This document shows, piece by piece, positions 28,885-36,601 of a stretch of DNA of 64,000 nucleotides. Both the position numbers and the translations under genes were made by a program. Origin of the DNA: Actinomadura citrea (GTDB lineage: Bacteria > Actinomycetota > Actinomycetes > Streptosporangiales > Streptosporangiaceae); contig NZ_JACCBT010000001.1 of assembly GCF_013409045.1 (NCBI RefSeq), forward strand, positions 8,286,669 through 8,350,668, in the 5' to 3' direction. Under the pieces are notes generated by a model, which ran no database searches, was not told the origin of the DNA, and was given only the letters and a program-made list of their open reading frames with translations. The stretch's first letter is position 1; the number at the start of each line of letters is the position of its first letter.

Positions 28885-29733
28885 TCACCCCGCGATCCGG
28901 ACGCTGGTGGTGGTGCCCCAGATCGCCATGCCGAGCATCAGGTCGACCACATTGATCACCACGATGCTGGTCCGCACCGCGCGGCCCACCGCCACGCCGA
29001 CGCCCGCCGGGCCGCCGGAGGCGTGGTAGCCGTAGTAGCAGTGGATCAGCATCACCAGCACCGCGAAAACGATCACTTTTCCGAACGACCACAAGATGTC
29101 GTACGGCGGTAGGAACAGATGGAAGTAATGGTCGTAGGTGCCGGTCGACTGGCCGTAGAACATCGTCACGATGACCCGGGTCGCGCCGTAGGAGGCGAGC
29201 AGGCCCACGATGTACAGCGGGATGACCGCGATCATCCCGGCGAGCATCCGGGTGGTGACGAGGAACGGCATCGACGGGACGGCCATGACCTCCAGCGCGT
29301 CGATCTCGTCGGAGATCCGCATCGCGCCGAGCTGGGCGGTGAACCCGCAGCCGACCGTCGCCGACAGCGCGAGCGCCGACACCAGCGGCGCGATCTCGCG
29401 GGTGTTGAAGTAGGACGCGACGAACCCGGTGAACGCGGCCGTGCCGATCTGGTTCAGCGACTCGTAGCCCTGCAGGCCGACCTGGCTGCCGGTGAAGAAC
29501 GTCATGAACCCGACGATCACCACCGAGCCGCCGATCACCGCGAGGCCGCCGGTGCCGAGGCTCACCTCGGCCAGCAGCCGCAGCACCTCCGTGCGGTACC
29601 GGCGCAGCACCCGGAACACCCACGCGAACGCGCGGGCGTAGAACGACATCTGGTGGCCGAAGTCGTCCAGCCGGTCGAGCGGCGCGCTCACCACCCGCCG
29701 GGCGGCCTTGCCCGTCTTGCCAGGGGCAGCCAT
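28885..29733 (-). CDS. yrbEB: YrbE/MlaE-family permease B of the Mce transporter
   Basis: A 282-residue MlaE-type ABC permease. It has five or so membrane helices, the family segment IAPLVSALALSATVGCGFTAQLGAMRISDEIDALEVMAV (written here as one run of the conserved core, about residues 113-152) and an amphipathic N-terminal interface helix. It pairs with YrbEA to form the inner-membrane pore driven by Mkl. ATG 29731-29733 immediately follows the yrbEA stop. Confidence 0.93.
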   Translation of the reverse strand: MAAPGKTGKAARRVVSAPLDRLDDFGHQMSFYARAFAWVFRVLRRYRTEVLRLLAEVSLGTGGLAVIGGSVVIVGFMTFFTGSQVGLQGYESLNQIGTAAFTGFVASYFNTREIAPLVSALALSATVGCGFTAQLGAMRISDEIDALEVMAVPSMPFLVTTRMLAGMIAVIPLYIVGLLASYGATRVIVTMFYGQSTGTYDHYFHLFLPPYDILWSFGKVIVFAVLVMLIHCYYGYHASGGPAGVGVAVGRAVRTSIVVINVVDLMLGMAIWGTTTSVRIAG

Positions 29734-30585
29734 CTACATCCCCTTCGACGGGACGAACTGGAAGTACAGCGTGGAGATCAGGAAGTTCTCCAGGAAGAGC
29801 AGCATGAACGTGATGACGACGGTCTGGTTGACCGCGTCGCCCACGCCCTTCGGCCCGCCCTTGGCGTTCAGGCCCTTGTACGCCGCGACCAGGCCCGCGG
29901 TGATGCCGAAGACGAACGCCTTGAACTCGGCCTGCAGCAGGTCGGGCAGCTGCGCGATGGCGTTGAAGGAGGCCAGGTAGGCGCCGGGGGTGCCGCCCTG
30001 CAGCATCACGTTGAAGAAGTAGCCGCCCAGCAGGCCGACCACCGAGACCAGCCCGTTGAGGAACAGCGCGACGAACGCGCAGGCGAGCATCCGCGGCACC
30101 ACCAGGCGGTGCAGGGGGTTGATGCCCAGCACCTCCATGGCGTCGATCTCCTCGCGGATCTTCCGGGAGCCGATGTCGGCGCACATCGCCGACCCGGCGG
30201 CGCCCGCGACCAGCAGCGAGGTGACCAGCGGGCTGGCCTCCCGGACGATCGCGACCACCGCGGTCGCGCCGGTGTAGGACTGCGCGCCGAGTTGCCGGAT
30301 CAGCCCGCCGACCTGGAGGGACAACACGCCGCCGAAGGGGATGGCGACCAGCATCGTGGGCACGACGGTGACGCTGACGATGAACCAGGCCTGCTGGATG
30401 AACTCGCGCCACTGGAACGGCCACTGGAACATCGCGCGGCCGGTGTCCAGGCACAGGGCGAAGAACCGTCCCGGTTCCTTGATCGCGACGTTGGCCGCGC
30501 CGTCCCCGATCTTGCGGAACGTCGCCGAAGAGCCCTCGCCCTTCCCTGCCCCTCGCTGGTCCGCGCCGATACCAGGAGTGGACAT
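29734..30585 (-). CDS. yrbEA: YrbE/MlaE-family permease A of the Mce transporter
   Basis: A 283-residue MlaE-type permease with the coupling segment SRKIREEIDAMEVLGINPL that contacts the ATPase, and a matching membrane core (EASPLVTSLLVAGAAGSAM). I start it at ATG 30583-30585, which shares one base with the mkl stop (TGATG). An open extension upstream merely reads through mkl in another frame. With YrbEB it forms the heterodimeric pore. Confidence 0.93.
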   Translation of the reverse strand: MSTPGIGADQRGAGKGEGSSATFRKIGDGAANVAIKEPGRFFALCLDTGRAMFQWPFQWREFIQQAWFIVSVTVVPTMLVAIPFGGVLSLQVGGLIRQLGAQSYTGATAVVAIVREASPLVTSLLVAGAAGSAMCADIGSRKIREEIDAMEVLGINPLHRLVVPRMLACAFVALFLNGLVSVVGLLGGYFFNVMLQGGTPGAYLASFNAIAQLPDLLQAEFKAFVFGITAGLVAAYKGLNAKGGPKGVGDAVNQTVVITFMLLFLENFLISTLYFQFVPSKGM

Positions 30586-31709
30586 CAGTAGCCTGCACCC
30601 GCTCCCGGCCGGCCGGGCGGCGGGTTGCCGGGGAACCGGTCCCCGGGACCGCCGGGCGGAGGACCGGCGGGCGGCATGCCGCCGGGCGCCCCGTGCGCGC
30701 CGCCGGAGGGGGCGCCGACGGGCGTCATGGACGCCACGTACCGCGGCCACTCCTCCACCCAGTTGCGGCCGAGGTCGTCGATGAACGAGCCGGGCGGCGG
30801 CGTGACGCCGTGCGCCGCGCACCACGCGCCGGGCGCGTGCATGCCGGTGCGGATCAGCCCGTTGCTCGGCATCTGCTGCGGCGGGATCGGCGGCAGCTTG
30901 CCGGGGTCGTGTCCCATCTTCGCCTCGGCCTCCAGCTCGGACTCGTCCTTCTCCTCGGACATGCCGATCGGGCCGATCTTGCTGGCGTTGAGGAACTGCC
31001 GGACGACCGGCTCCTCGCTGGACAGCAGCATCTCCCGCGGCCCGAACATCGCCAGGTGCCGCTGGTACAGCAGGCCGATGTTGTCCGGGAGGGTACGGGC
31101 GGTGTTGATGTCGTGGGTGACGATCAGGAACGTCGCGCCGATCTGCGCGTTGAGGTCGATGAACACCTGGTTGAGGAACGCGGTGCGGACCGGGTCGAGG
31201 CCAGAGTCCGGCTCGTCCACCAGCAGGATCTCGGGGTCCAGGACGAGCGCGCGGGCCAGGCCGGCGCGCTTCTTCATGCCGCCGGAGATCTCGCCGGGAA
31301 GCTTGTGCTCGGCACCGAGGAGACCGACCAGGTCCATCTTCTCCATGACGATGCGCTTGATCTCGGACTCGGACTTCTTGGTGTGCTCGCGGAGCGGGAA
31401 CGCGATGTTGTCGAACAGGTTCATGGAGCCGAAGAGGGCGCCGTCCTGGAACAGGACGCCGAACAGCTTCCGGGTGTCGTACAGCTGCGACTCGGGCAGG
31501 TACGGCAGGTCCCTGTCGCCGATCCAGATGTGCCCGCGGTCGGGCTTGAGCAGCCCCACGAGGGACTTCAGGAAGACCGACTTTCCGGTACCGGACGGAC
31601 CCAGGAGAACGGAGATCTCACCTGCGGGAATGGTCAGCGACACGTCCTGCCAGATCACCTGGCGGCCGAAGGACTTCGTCAGACCCTCGACTCTGATCTC
31701 GACGCCCAC
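30585..31709 (-). CDS. mkl: Mce transporter ATPase Mkl/MceG
   Basis: A 374-residue ABC ATPase that powers lipid import through YrbE/Mce. Walker A GPSGTGKS is at 37-44, the signature SGGMKKR at 142-148 and Walker B/D-loop LLVDEPDSGLDP around 162-173; the switch His is in VTHD. After the ATPase fold (to about 250) comes an acidic linker, then PPIPPQQMP, a short folded-looking stretch (WVEEWPRYVASM) and a Gly/Pro/Met-rich tail of about 45 residues. The start is GTG 31707-31709 with AAAGGTG upstream. It is the first gene of the mce operon and lies downstream of rplL, the position mkl holds in M. tuberculosis. Confidence 0.95.
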   Translation of the reverse strand: MGVEIRVEGLTKSFGRQVIWQDVSLTIPAGEISVLLGPSGTGKSVFLKSLVGLLKPDRGHIWIGDRDLPYLPESQLYDTRKLFGVLFQDGALFGSMNLFDNIAFPLREHTKKSESEIKRIVMEKMDLVGLLGAEHKLPGEISGGMKKRAGLARALVLDPEILLVDEPDSGLDPVRTAFLNQVFIDLNAQIGATFLIVTHDINTARTLPDNIGLLYQRHLAMFGPREMLLSSEEPVVRQFLNASKIGPIGMSEEKDESELEAEAKMGHDPGKLPPIPPQQMPSNGLIRTGMHAPGAWCAAHGVTPPPGSFIDDLGRNWVEEWPRYVASMTPVGAPSGGAHGAPGGMPPAGPPPGGPGDRFPGNPPPGRPGAGAGY

Positions 31710-32242
31710 TCGTCACCTTTCGTCCAGGCCGGGGGAATCCCGAACCAATGAGCGAGTAGCACTCAGGCTCTTTCTGTCATCACACCGCGTTCTGTCGTCA
31801 CACCGCGTGTCCGCCGCATTGCTACCGTCCGGTAGCCGTGACGGGTGCCACTACCGTAGCGGCCCCCCGTCCAAATGGAAGGGGTTCCCACCCAGATCAG
31901 CGGCTAAATGCGACGTTGTAAGACAATCGTTACTTACGGCGCCTATGAGACTAGTGGTCCAAGAGCCGGAGCCTCAAGACCGGGGTGCCGGGGACGGCCG
32001 CGACCGTGCGGCCCGCCGCACCGGGGGGACGTGAGCGGCCGGGTGTGGCCACAGCGTCAGACGGGACGCTACGCCGCGGGCCGGAACCCGCACAACCCGC
32101 CCGGACACACGGTTTCCCGCAGGTGTTTGTCACCTCGGTACAGAAAACGGGCCCTTCCGGCCCGCCGGTCCACGTTCCGCGACAACACCGTCCGTCGGCC
32201 GCCTGACGGGCGCCTCCCCGCCTCCCGCCCGCACAAACGGAA
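31710..32242. other. mkl upstream region with direct repeat and palindrome
   Basis: About 530 bases without a gene between mkl and the rplL terminator. It holds a tandem 18-base direct repeat and a palindrome (annotated separately), a GGGCC-type small hairpin near 32150 and nothing else I recognise. The mce operon promoter must be here, but no hexamer pair stood out. Confidence 0.5.
31773..31836 (-). promoter_or_regulatory. Candidate operator of the mce operon
   Basis: An 18-base unit is directly repeated at 31773-31790 and 31791-31808 with one difference (TCTGTCRTCACACCGCGT). Just upstream lies the palindrome GCTACCGTCCGGTAGC at 31821-31836, and a further CTACCGTAGC at 31851-31860. They are 64-150 bases before the mkl start, where a regulator would act. 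No regulator gene is adjacent. Confidence 0.4.
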
Positions 32243-32275
32243 GGAGGCGGCCACCCCATCGGGGTGACCGCCTCC
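32243..32275 (-). terminator. rplJL terminator
   Basis: A 15-base stem (GGAGGCGG..CACCCC with its complement), 46 bases after the rplL stop. On the minus strand it is followed by TTCCGTTTGT. It separates the ribosomal genes from mkl. Confidence 0.75.
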
Positions 32276-32320
32276 TGGAGAGCGGGGGAGCCGCGCGGGC
32301 TCCGGAGCTCTGGAGCGTCG

Positions 32321-32710
32321 TTACTTGACGGTGACCGAGGCGCCGGCCTTCTCCAGGGCCTCCTTGGCCTTGTCGGCCGTCTCCTTGTTGACCTTCTCCA
32401 GCAGCGCCTTCGGCGCGCCGTCGACCAGGTCCTTGGCCTCCTTGAGGCCGAGGCTCGTCAGGGCGCGCACCTCCTTGATGACCTGGATCTTCTTGTCGCC
32501 GGCACCCTCGAGGATGACGTCGAACTCGTCCTGGACCGGGGCCTCCTCGCCACCGGCCGCGGCGCCGCCGGGGGCCGCGGCCACGGCCGCGACGGGGGCG
32601 GCGGCCTTGACGTCGAAGACCTCTTCGAACTGCTTCACGAACTCGGAGAGCTCGAGAAGGGTCATCTCCTTGAAGGCGTCGAGCAGGTCGTCGGTGCTGA
32701 GCTTCGCCAT
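32321..32710 (-). CDS. rplL: 50S ribosomal protein L7/L12
   Basis: The 129-residue stalk protein. The N-terminal dimerisation domain (LSTDDLLDAFKEMTLLELSEF) binds L10, an Ala/Gly/Pro hinge covers about residues 36-55, and the C-terminal factor-binding domain contains VIKEVRALTSLGLKEAKDLV and ends GASVTVK. It follows rplJ by 54 bases in the same unit and is followed by a terminator. Confidence 0.98.
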   Translation of the reverse strand: MAKLSTDDLLDAFKEMTLLELSEFVKQFEEVFDVKAAAPVAAVAAAPGGAAAGGEEAPVQDEFDVILEGAGDKKIQVIKEVRALTSLGLKEAKDLVDGAPKALLEKVNKETADKAKEALEKAGASVTVK

Positions 32711-32764
32711 GATGATTCCTCCGCTATGGCTTGTGATCTGGGGTGGTACGGAACCGCGGGTTGC

Positions 32765-33331
32765 CTACTCGGCGGACGCCTCGGCGGCGGCGGGTGCCTC
32801 GGCGGTCTCGCCCTCGGCCTCGCGCTTGGCGCGCAGCGCCTCGGCGAGCTGGGCGGCCTGCGTCGGCAGAGCGTTGAACAGCGCGGCGGCGTTCGCCATC
32901 GAGCCCTTCATCGCACCGGCCAGCTTCGCGAGGAGCACCTCGCGCGACTCAAGATCCGCCAGCTTGGTGATCTCGGCCGCGTCCATCGACTGACCGTCGA
33001 TGAAGCCGCCCTTGATCACCAGCATCGGGTTCGTCTTGGCGAAGTCGCGCAGGCCCTTGGCGGCCTCGACCACGTCGCCGCGGACGAACGCGATGGCCGA
33101 CGGGCCTTCGAGCAGGTCGCGGAACTGCTCGTCGACGCCGGCCTCGTTCGCGGCGCGCTTGGTCAGCGTGTTCTTCACCACGCGGAACCGCGCGGTCTCG
33201 CCGAGGTTGTCGCGCAGCTCCTTGACCTGCGCGACGGAAAGCCCGCGGTACTCGGTCAGCACGGCGCCGTTGGAGCTCTCGAACTCGTTCTTGAGCTCGG
33301 CGATCGCCGCGTCCTTGTGGGCCTTGGCCAT
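32765..33331 (-). CDS. rplJ: 50S ribosomal protein L10
   Basis: A 188-residue protein that anchors the L7/L12 stalk on 23S rRNA. The start is ATG 33329-33331 behind AAGGAGGG; the longer frame reads into the leader. Core motifs are YRGLSVAQVKELR and RVVKNTLTKRAA. The C-terminal helix binds L12 dimers and ends in an Ala/Glu-rich tail. Expression is probably controlled by the L10 leader and attenuator directly upstream. Confidence 0.98.
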   Translation of the reverse strand: MAKAHKDAAIAELKNEFESSNGAVLTEYRGLSVAQVKELRDNLGETARFRVVKNTLTKRAANEAGVDEQFRDLLEGPSAIAFVRGDVVEAAKGLRDFAKTNPMLVIKGGFIDGQSMDAAEITKLADLESREVLLAKLAGAMKGSMANAAALFNALPTQAAQLAEALRAKREAEGETAEAPAAAEASAE

Positions 33332-33551
33332 AGCCCTCCTTCCGATTACCTGGGTGGTCCGATCCACGCCGCAGTCCGCGGACGAACTGGGGCGCCGATC
33401 CACCAAAAAACGCCCCGGCGCAGGCGCACGGGGCGTTCAGGCACGACACGGAGGCCATGCGGGAAGCTCTCGTCTCACCTACGCAGGCCGCCCGAACTGA
33501 GTCGGGTCCTTCGGTCACCTCGCGGGAGGTGACGACCGGCGGTCTTCGGCA
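33332..33551 (-). ncRNA. Ribosomal L10 leader (rplJ 5' UTR)
   Basis: About 220 bases between the predicted transcription start (near 33551) and rplJ, too long for a plain leader and rich in pairing sequence. In many bacteria the rplJ leader binds the L10-L12 complex and feeds back on the operon. I infer that role from position and structure; I did not align it to the Rfam model. Confidence 0.55.
33405..33437 (-). terminator. Attenuator hairpin in the rplJ leader
   Basis: On the minus strand AACGCCCC pairs with GGGGCGTT and is followed by a run of six T: a textbook Rho-independent terminator about 75 bases before the rplJ start. Inside a leader this suggests premature termination as the control point. 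Confidence 0.75.
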
Positions 33552-33557
33552 CGGGAC

Positions 33558-33586
33558 AGCATACGTGCCTTGACTGAGGAGGCCAA
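33558..33586 (-). promoter_or_regulatory. rplJ promoter
   Basis: TTGGCC (33581-33586) and TATGCT (33558-33563) on the minus strand with a 17-base spacer; start predicted near 33551. Confidence 0.6.
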
Positions 33587-33654
33587 ATCGGCGGACACGG
33601 CGAGGGACCGCGCCCCGGGCGGGGTGCGGTCCCTCGGTCGCGCTCAGGTTCGGA

Positions 33655-34533
33655 TCAGGTGCCGGGCAGTCCACCGCCGCCGCCGAGGCGGCTCATGATC
33701 TCGCCGAAGTCGGTGACCTCGCTCGCCGGCGGCTCGGTGACCTGGACCGGCTTGCCGTAGTCGCGGTACTTCATCGTCATGATCATGTCGCCCGCGGTCG
33801 ACTGCGTCGACTTCATCGTCATCTGGCGCGGCAGCTGCTGCCCGTCCACCCACAGGTCGAAGTGCATGGCCTGGAGGCCGGTCGTGCCGAGGCTCTTGCG
33901 GTAGGCCTCCCGCGTCTCCGGGGAGAGCTTCGCGACCGCGTCCTCCATCTTGTACGTGCCGGTGTAGTGGGTCGTCTGGACGCCGTCGATCGTCTCCTTG
34001 CCGACCTCGCGCGCGTCCTTGGACGCCGTCAGCATCTTGGTGTTCTGCACCGGGTCCATCTGCCGGGACTGCTGGAGCAGCTCGTCGATGTTCATCCCGG
34101 TCTTGGCGCCCAGCTCGTCCAGCGAGATCTTGATCCAGGGCTTGGTCCCGCCGCCGAGCTGGGACAGCATCGGCATCTTCATGTACATGTTCCGGCCGAC
34201 GAGCCGCTGCTCCATGCCGGACATCGGCTTGCCCGCGACCGTCATCTGCCCGAAGTTCATGCTGTAGGCCAGATCGGGCTTCGTGCGGTACTGCATCGTG
34301 CCGTTCATCGACACGGCGCCCGTCGACGAGCCGGTCGACTTCATCGTCATGTCGGCCTGGAACGAGTCGATCTGGCCGGTCTTCTCGGCGGCCTTGCCGA
34401 GGACCTGCGCGGCGGACAGCCGCAGTCCCTTGCCGGCGTCGTCCACCGTCTTCTCGGCGTCCCCGAGACAGCCGGTCAGCGAGAGGGCGAGGCCGGTGGC
34501 CAGCGCCGTGCCTACCGCGAAACGACGGATCAT
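33655..34533 (-). CDS. Exported lipoprotein, LppX/LprG-like fold
   Basis: A 292-residue lipoprotein: MIRRFAVGTALATGLALSLTGC has a lipobox LTGC. The mature part alternates strands with Met/Lys-rich stretches (QADMTMKS; MKMPMLSQL; QAMHFDLWVDGQQLPRQMTMKS), the pattern of the half-barrel LolA/LppX/LprAFG-type proteins that carry lipids or lipoproteins. Its Met content is high. It is one of three exported proteins between rplA and rplJ and resembles the next gene over its full length (about 35-40% by eye). A role in lipid traffic alongside the nearby Mce importer is inference. Confidence 0.75.
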   Translation of the reverse strand: MIRRFAVGTALATGLALSLTGCLGDAEKTVDDAGKGLRLSAAQVLGKAAEKTGQIDSFQADMTMKSTGSSTGAVSMNGTMQYRTKPDLAYSMNFGQMTVAGKPMSGMEQRLVGRNMYMKMPMLSQLGGGTKPWIKISLDELGAKTGMNIDELLQQSRQMDPVQNTKMLTASKDAREVGKETIDGVQTTHYTGTYKMEDAVAKLSPETREAYRKSLGTTGLQAMHFDLWVDGQQLPRQMTMKSTQSTAGDMIMTMKYRDYGKPVQVTEPPASEVTDFGEIMSRLGGGGGLPGT

Positions 34534-34622
34534 CAGGGGGGTCTCCTTGGTCTTCTTGGCGCCCGGGCGATGGAGCCGAACGGTACATCAGACGCAAATG
34601 ACCCCGCTGCGGTTCACCGTTC

Positions 34623-35474
34623 TCAGTTACCGCCCAGGATGCCCTGGAGGGAGAGCTGCCCCACCTGGTCGGACGGCGGCGTGTTCACGTTGAACGACTT
34701 GCCGTAGTCGCTGTAGAGGACGGTCACCGAGCCGTTCTCGCCCTGCGAGCCGGTGGCCTTGGAGACGAGCTTGCGCGGCAGGTTCTCACCGTCCGTCCAC
34801 AGGTCGAAGTTGATCTTGCCGTTGGCGCGGTCCTTCGGCAGCCACTGCTGGACCTTCGTGCGGGCCTGCGCGTCCAGCCGGTTCAGCGCGTCCTCGACGG
34901 TGACCGTCCCGGCGTAGTGCGTCGTCTTGACGCCGTCGACCGTCTCGGTGCCGACCCTGCGGGCGTCCTTGGAGCCGGTGAACATCTTCGTCTGCTCGGC
35001 CGGGTCCACCTTCTGCACCTGGTCGACCAGGCCCCGGACGTCGAAGCCCGTCCGCTGCGCCATCTGGTTCACGTCGATCTTCACCCACGGCTTGCCGCCG
35101 CTGACGAACTGCGCGAGCTGCGGGACCTTCGCGTACAGCACGTTGTCGGTGAAGACGGCCTGGCCCTTGGCGCCGGGCACGCTCTGCCCGTTCTGGCTGA
35201 AGTCGTCCAGCTTCGCGCTGAACTCCAGCGACGGGCGCAGCCGGAACTGCCCGTTGGCGTGGACCTTCCCGCCGCGGTCGCCGGTGCCCGTCACCGTCAG
35301 GTCGGCCTTGAACGTGTCGGCCTTGCCGGTCTTCTCGGACGCCTTCAGCAACGCCTGGTTGGCGCTGAGCTTCATGTTGCCGGTGTTCTCCGACCCGTCC
35401 CCGTTACATCCGGACAGGAGGAGCGCGGTACCTACTGCGGTGCCGCCGGCCGCCACCACGAGTCGTCGGTTCAT
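34623..35474 (-). CDS. Exported lipoprotein, paralogue of the previous gene
   Basis: A 283-residue lipoprotein with lipobox LSGC (MNRRLVVAAGGTAVGTALLLSGC). It shares the framework of its neighbour: LSANQALLKASEKTGKADTF versus LSAAQVLGKAAEKTGQIDSF, GSKDARRVGTETVDGVKTTHY versus ASKDAREVGKETIDGVQTTHY (first 20 of each), and FDLWTDGENLPRKL versus FDLWVDGQQLPRQM. It is therefore a tandem duplicate. ATG 35472-35474 starts the signal peptide; an in-frame ATG six codons upstream is possible. Confidence 0.78.
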   Translation of the reverse strand: MNRRLVVAAGGTAVGTALLLSGCNGDGSENTGNMKLSANQALLKASEKTGKADTFKADLTVTGTGDRGGKVHANGQFRLRPSLEFSAKLDDFSQNGQSVPGAKGQAVFTDNVLYAKVPQLAQFVSGGKPWVKIDVNQMAQRTGFDVRGLVDQVQKVDPAEQTKMFTGSKDARRVGTETVDGVKTTHYAGTVTVEDALNRLDAQARTKVQQWLPKDRANGKINFDLWTDGENLPRKLVSKATGSQGENGSVTVLYSDYGKSFNVNTPPSDQVGQLSLQGILGGN

Positions 35475-35637
35475 GAGGGTTGAGCCTCCCATGTCGCCCT
35501 GCTGGTGTTCCCAGTCTCTTCGGGCGCTAACGGCGAGGCATCCCCCGGTGGTACGAATGGGCCCCCGCACGGTACGACCAACGGCGTAGCCGTCCCCCTG
35601 ACCTGACGTCAGGGTGGTCCGGTGTTCCGAGCCCGCG

Positions 35638-36525
35638 TCAGCGGTAGGAGCCGAAGGTCATCGACCCGGCGAACCCCGCGCCGGGCGCCTGCGCGCCGAG
35701 GCTGATCGTGGCCGGGCGGGCCTCGCTGTCGGCCAGCAGATCGAGCCCGCATCCGGTGTCGTCCGGCACCCACTTGCGGAACGCCGTCGCCGCGTCCTGC
35801 GGAAGCAGCGCGTACACGCCGCCCATGAGCGCCTGCGCGGTGAAGCGCGTCAGCCCGGCGGCGTCCGGCTCGCCGGCCGTCATGCCGGGAAGCGTCCCGA
35901 TCATGAAGGTGAACTGCCGGGGGTCGGAGTCGCTCTGCAGCTTGCCCAGCTGCGCCGCCGTCAGCGTGGACCGCGTCCACTTCTGCCCGTCGTAGCCCTT
36001 GAGCGTGCTCCCCTGGACGATCACCTTCTGGGTGACCTTGGACAGCTCGCCGCCCTTCATCGTCTGCGTGACGCCGGTGGCGCTCATCGCGAACGTCGGC
36101 CACAGCGTGAACGTGGCCGTCTCGGTGGCGTGCTGGTAGTCGCCGTTCGGCCCGACCGTCACCTTCATGTCCGTCTTGCGGGTGAAGGAGTGCAGGCTCG
36201 GACCGGGCTGGGGCGGCGCCGTCGGCAGGCCGTGCGCGGCTCCCCCGTTTCCGGGTGCGCGCGTGCCGGGACGCGCGCTCGCACCGGGGGCCGACCCCGG
36301 CGCGCCGGGCGTGCCCGGGGAGACCGTGGCGGCCGCGGCGCCGTTGGGGTTGGCGGGGTCGCGCTGGGCCATCGCCGCGGAGGGGGGCAGCGCCCCCGCG
36401 TCCTTCGGGGAGTCGCCCCCGATCTTCACCACCATCAGGATCGCCGTGGGCACGACGGCCACCGCGGTCACGGCGGAGATGGCGATGGCCCGATCGGTAC
36501 GACGCTTCACGCGGCAATTCAACAC
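35638..36525 (-). CDS. Membrane-anchored secreted protein, third member of the cluster
   Basis: About 295 residues: a basic start, one anchor helix (AIAISAVTAVAVVPTAILMVV), a Pro/Ala/Gly linker (about 40-110) and a C-terminal domain. That domain has the LolA-like flavour of its neighbours (TLKGYDGQKWTRSTLTAAQL; FRKWVPDDTGCGLDLLAD) but low identity. I chose GTG 36523-36525 because GAGG lies 6 bases upstream; a second GTG is at 36508-36510. Function unknown. Confidence 0.65.
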   Translation of the reverse strand: MLNCRVKRRTDRAIAISAVTAVAVVPTAILMVVKIGGDSPKDAGALPPSAAMAQRDPANPNGAAAATVSPGTPGAPGSAPGASARPGTRAPGNGGAAHGLPTAPPQPGPSLHSFTRKTDMKVTVGPNGDYQHATETATFTLWPTFAMSATGVTQTMKGGELSKVTQKVIVQGSTLKGYDGQKWTRSTLTAAQLGKLQSDSDPRQFTFMIGTLPGMTAGEPDAAGLTRFTAQALMGGVYALLPQDAATAFRKWVPDDTGCGLDLLADSEARPATISLGAQAPGAGFAGSMTFGSYR

Positions 36526-36601
36526 CAGGTTCCTCGGCGGTAACAAAACAATCAGGTACCAAATTGTCCGGTTCCGGACTGCAAGCCGTGTATCCGCCGG
36601 T

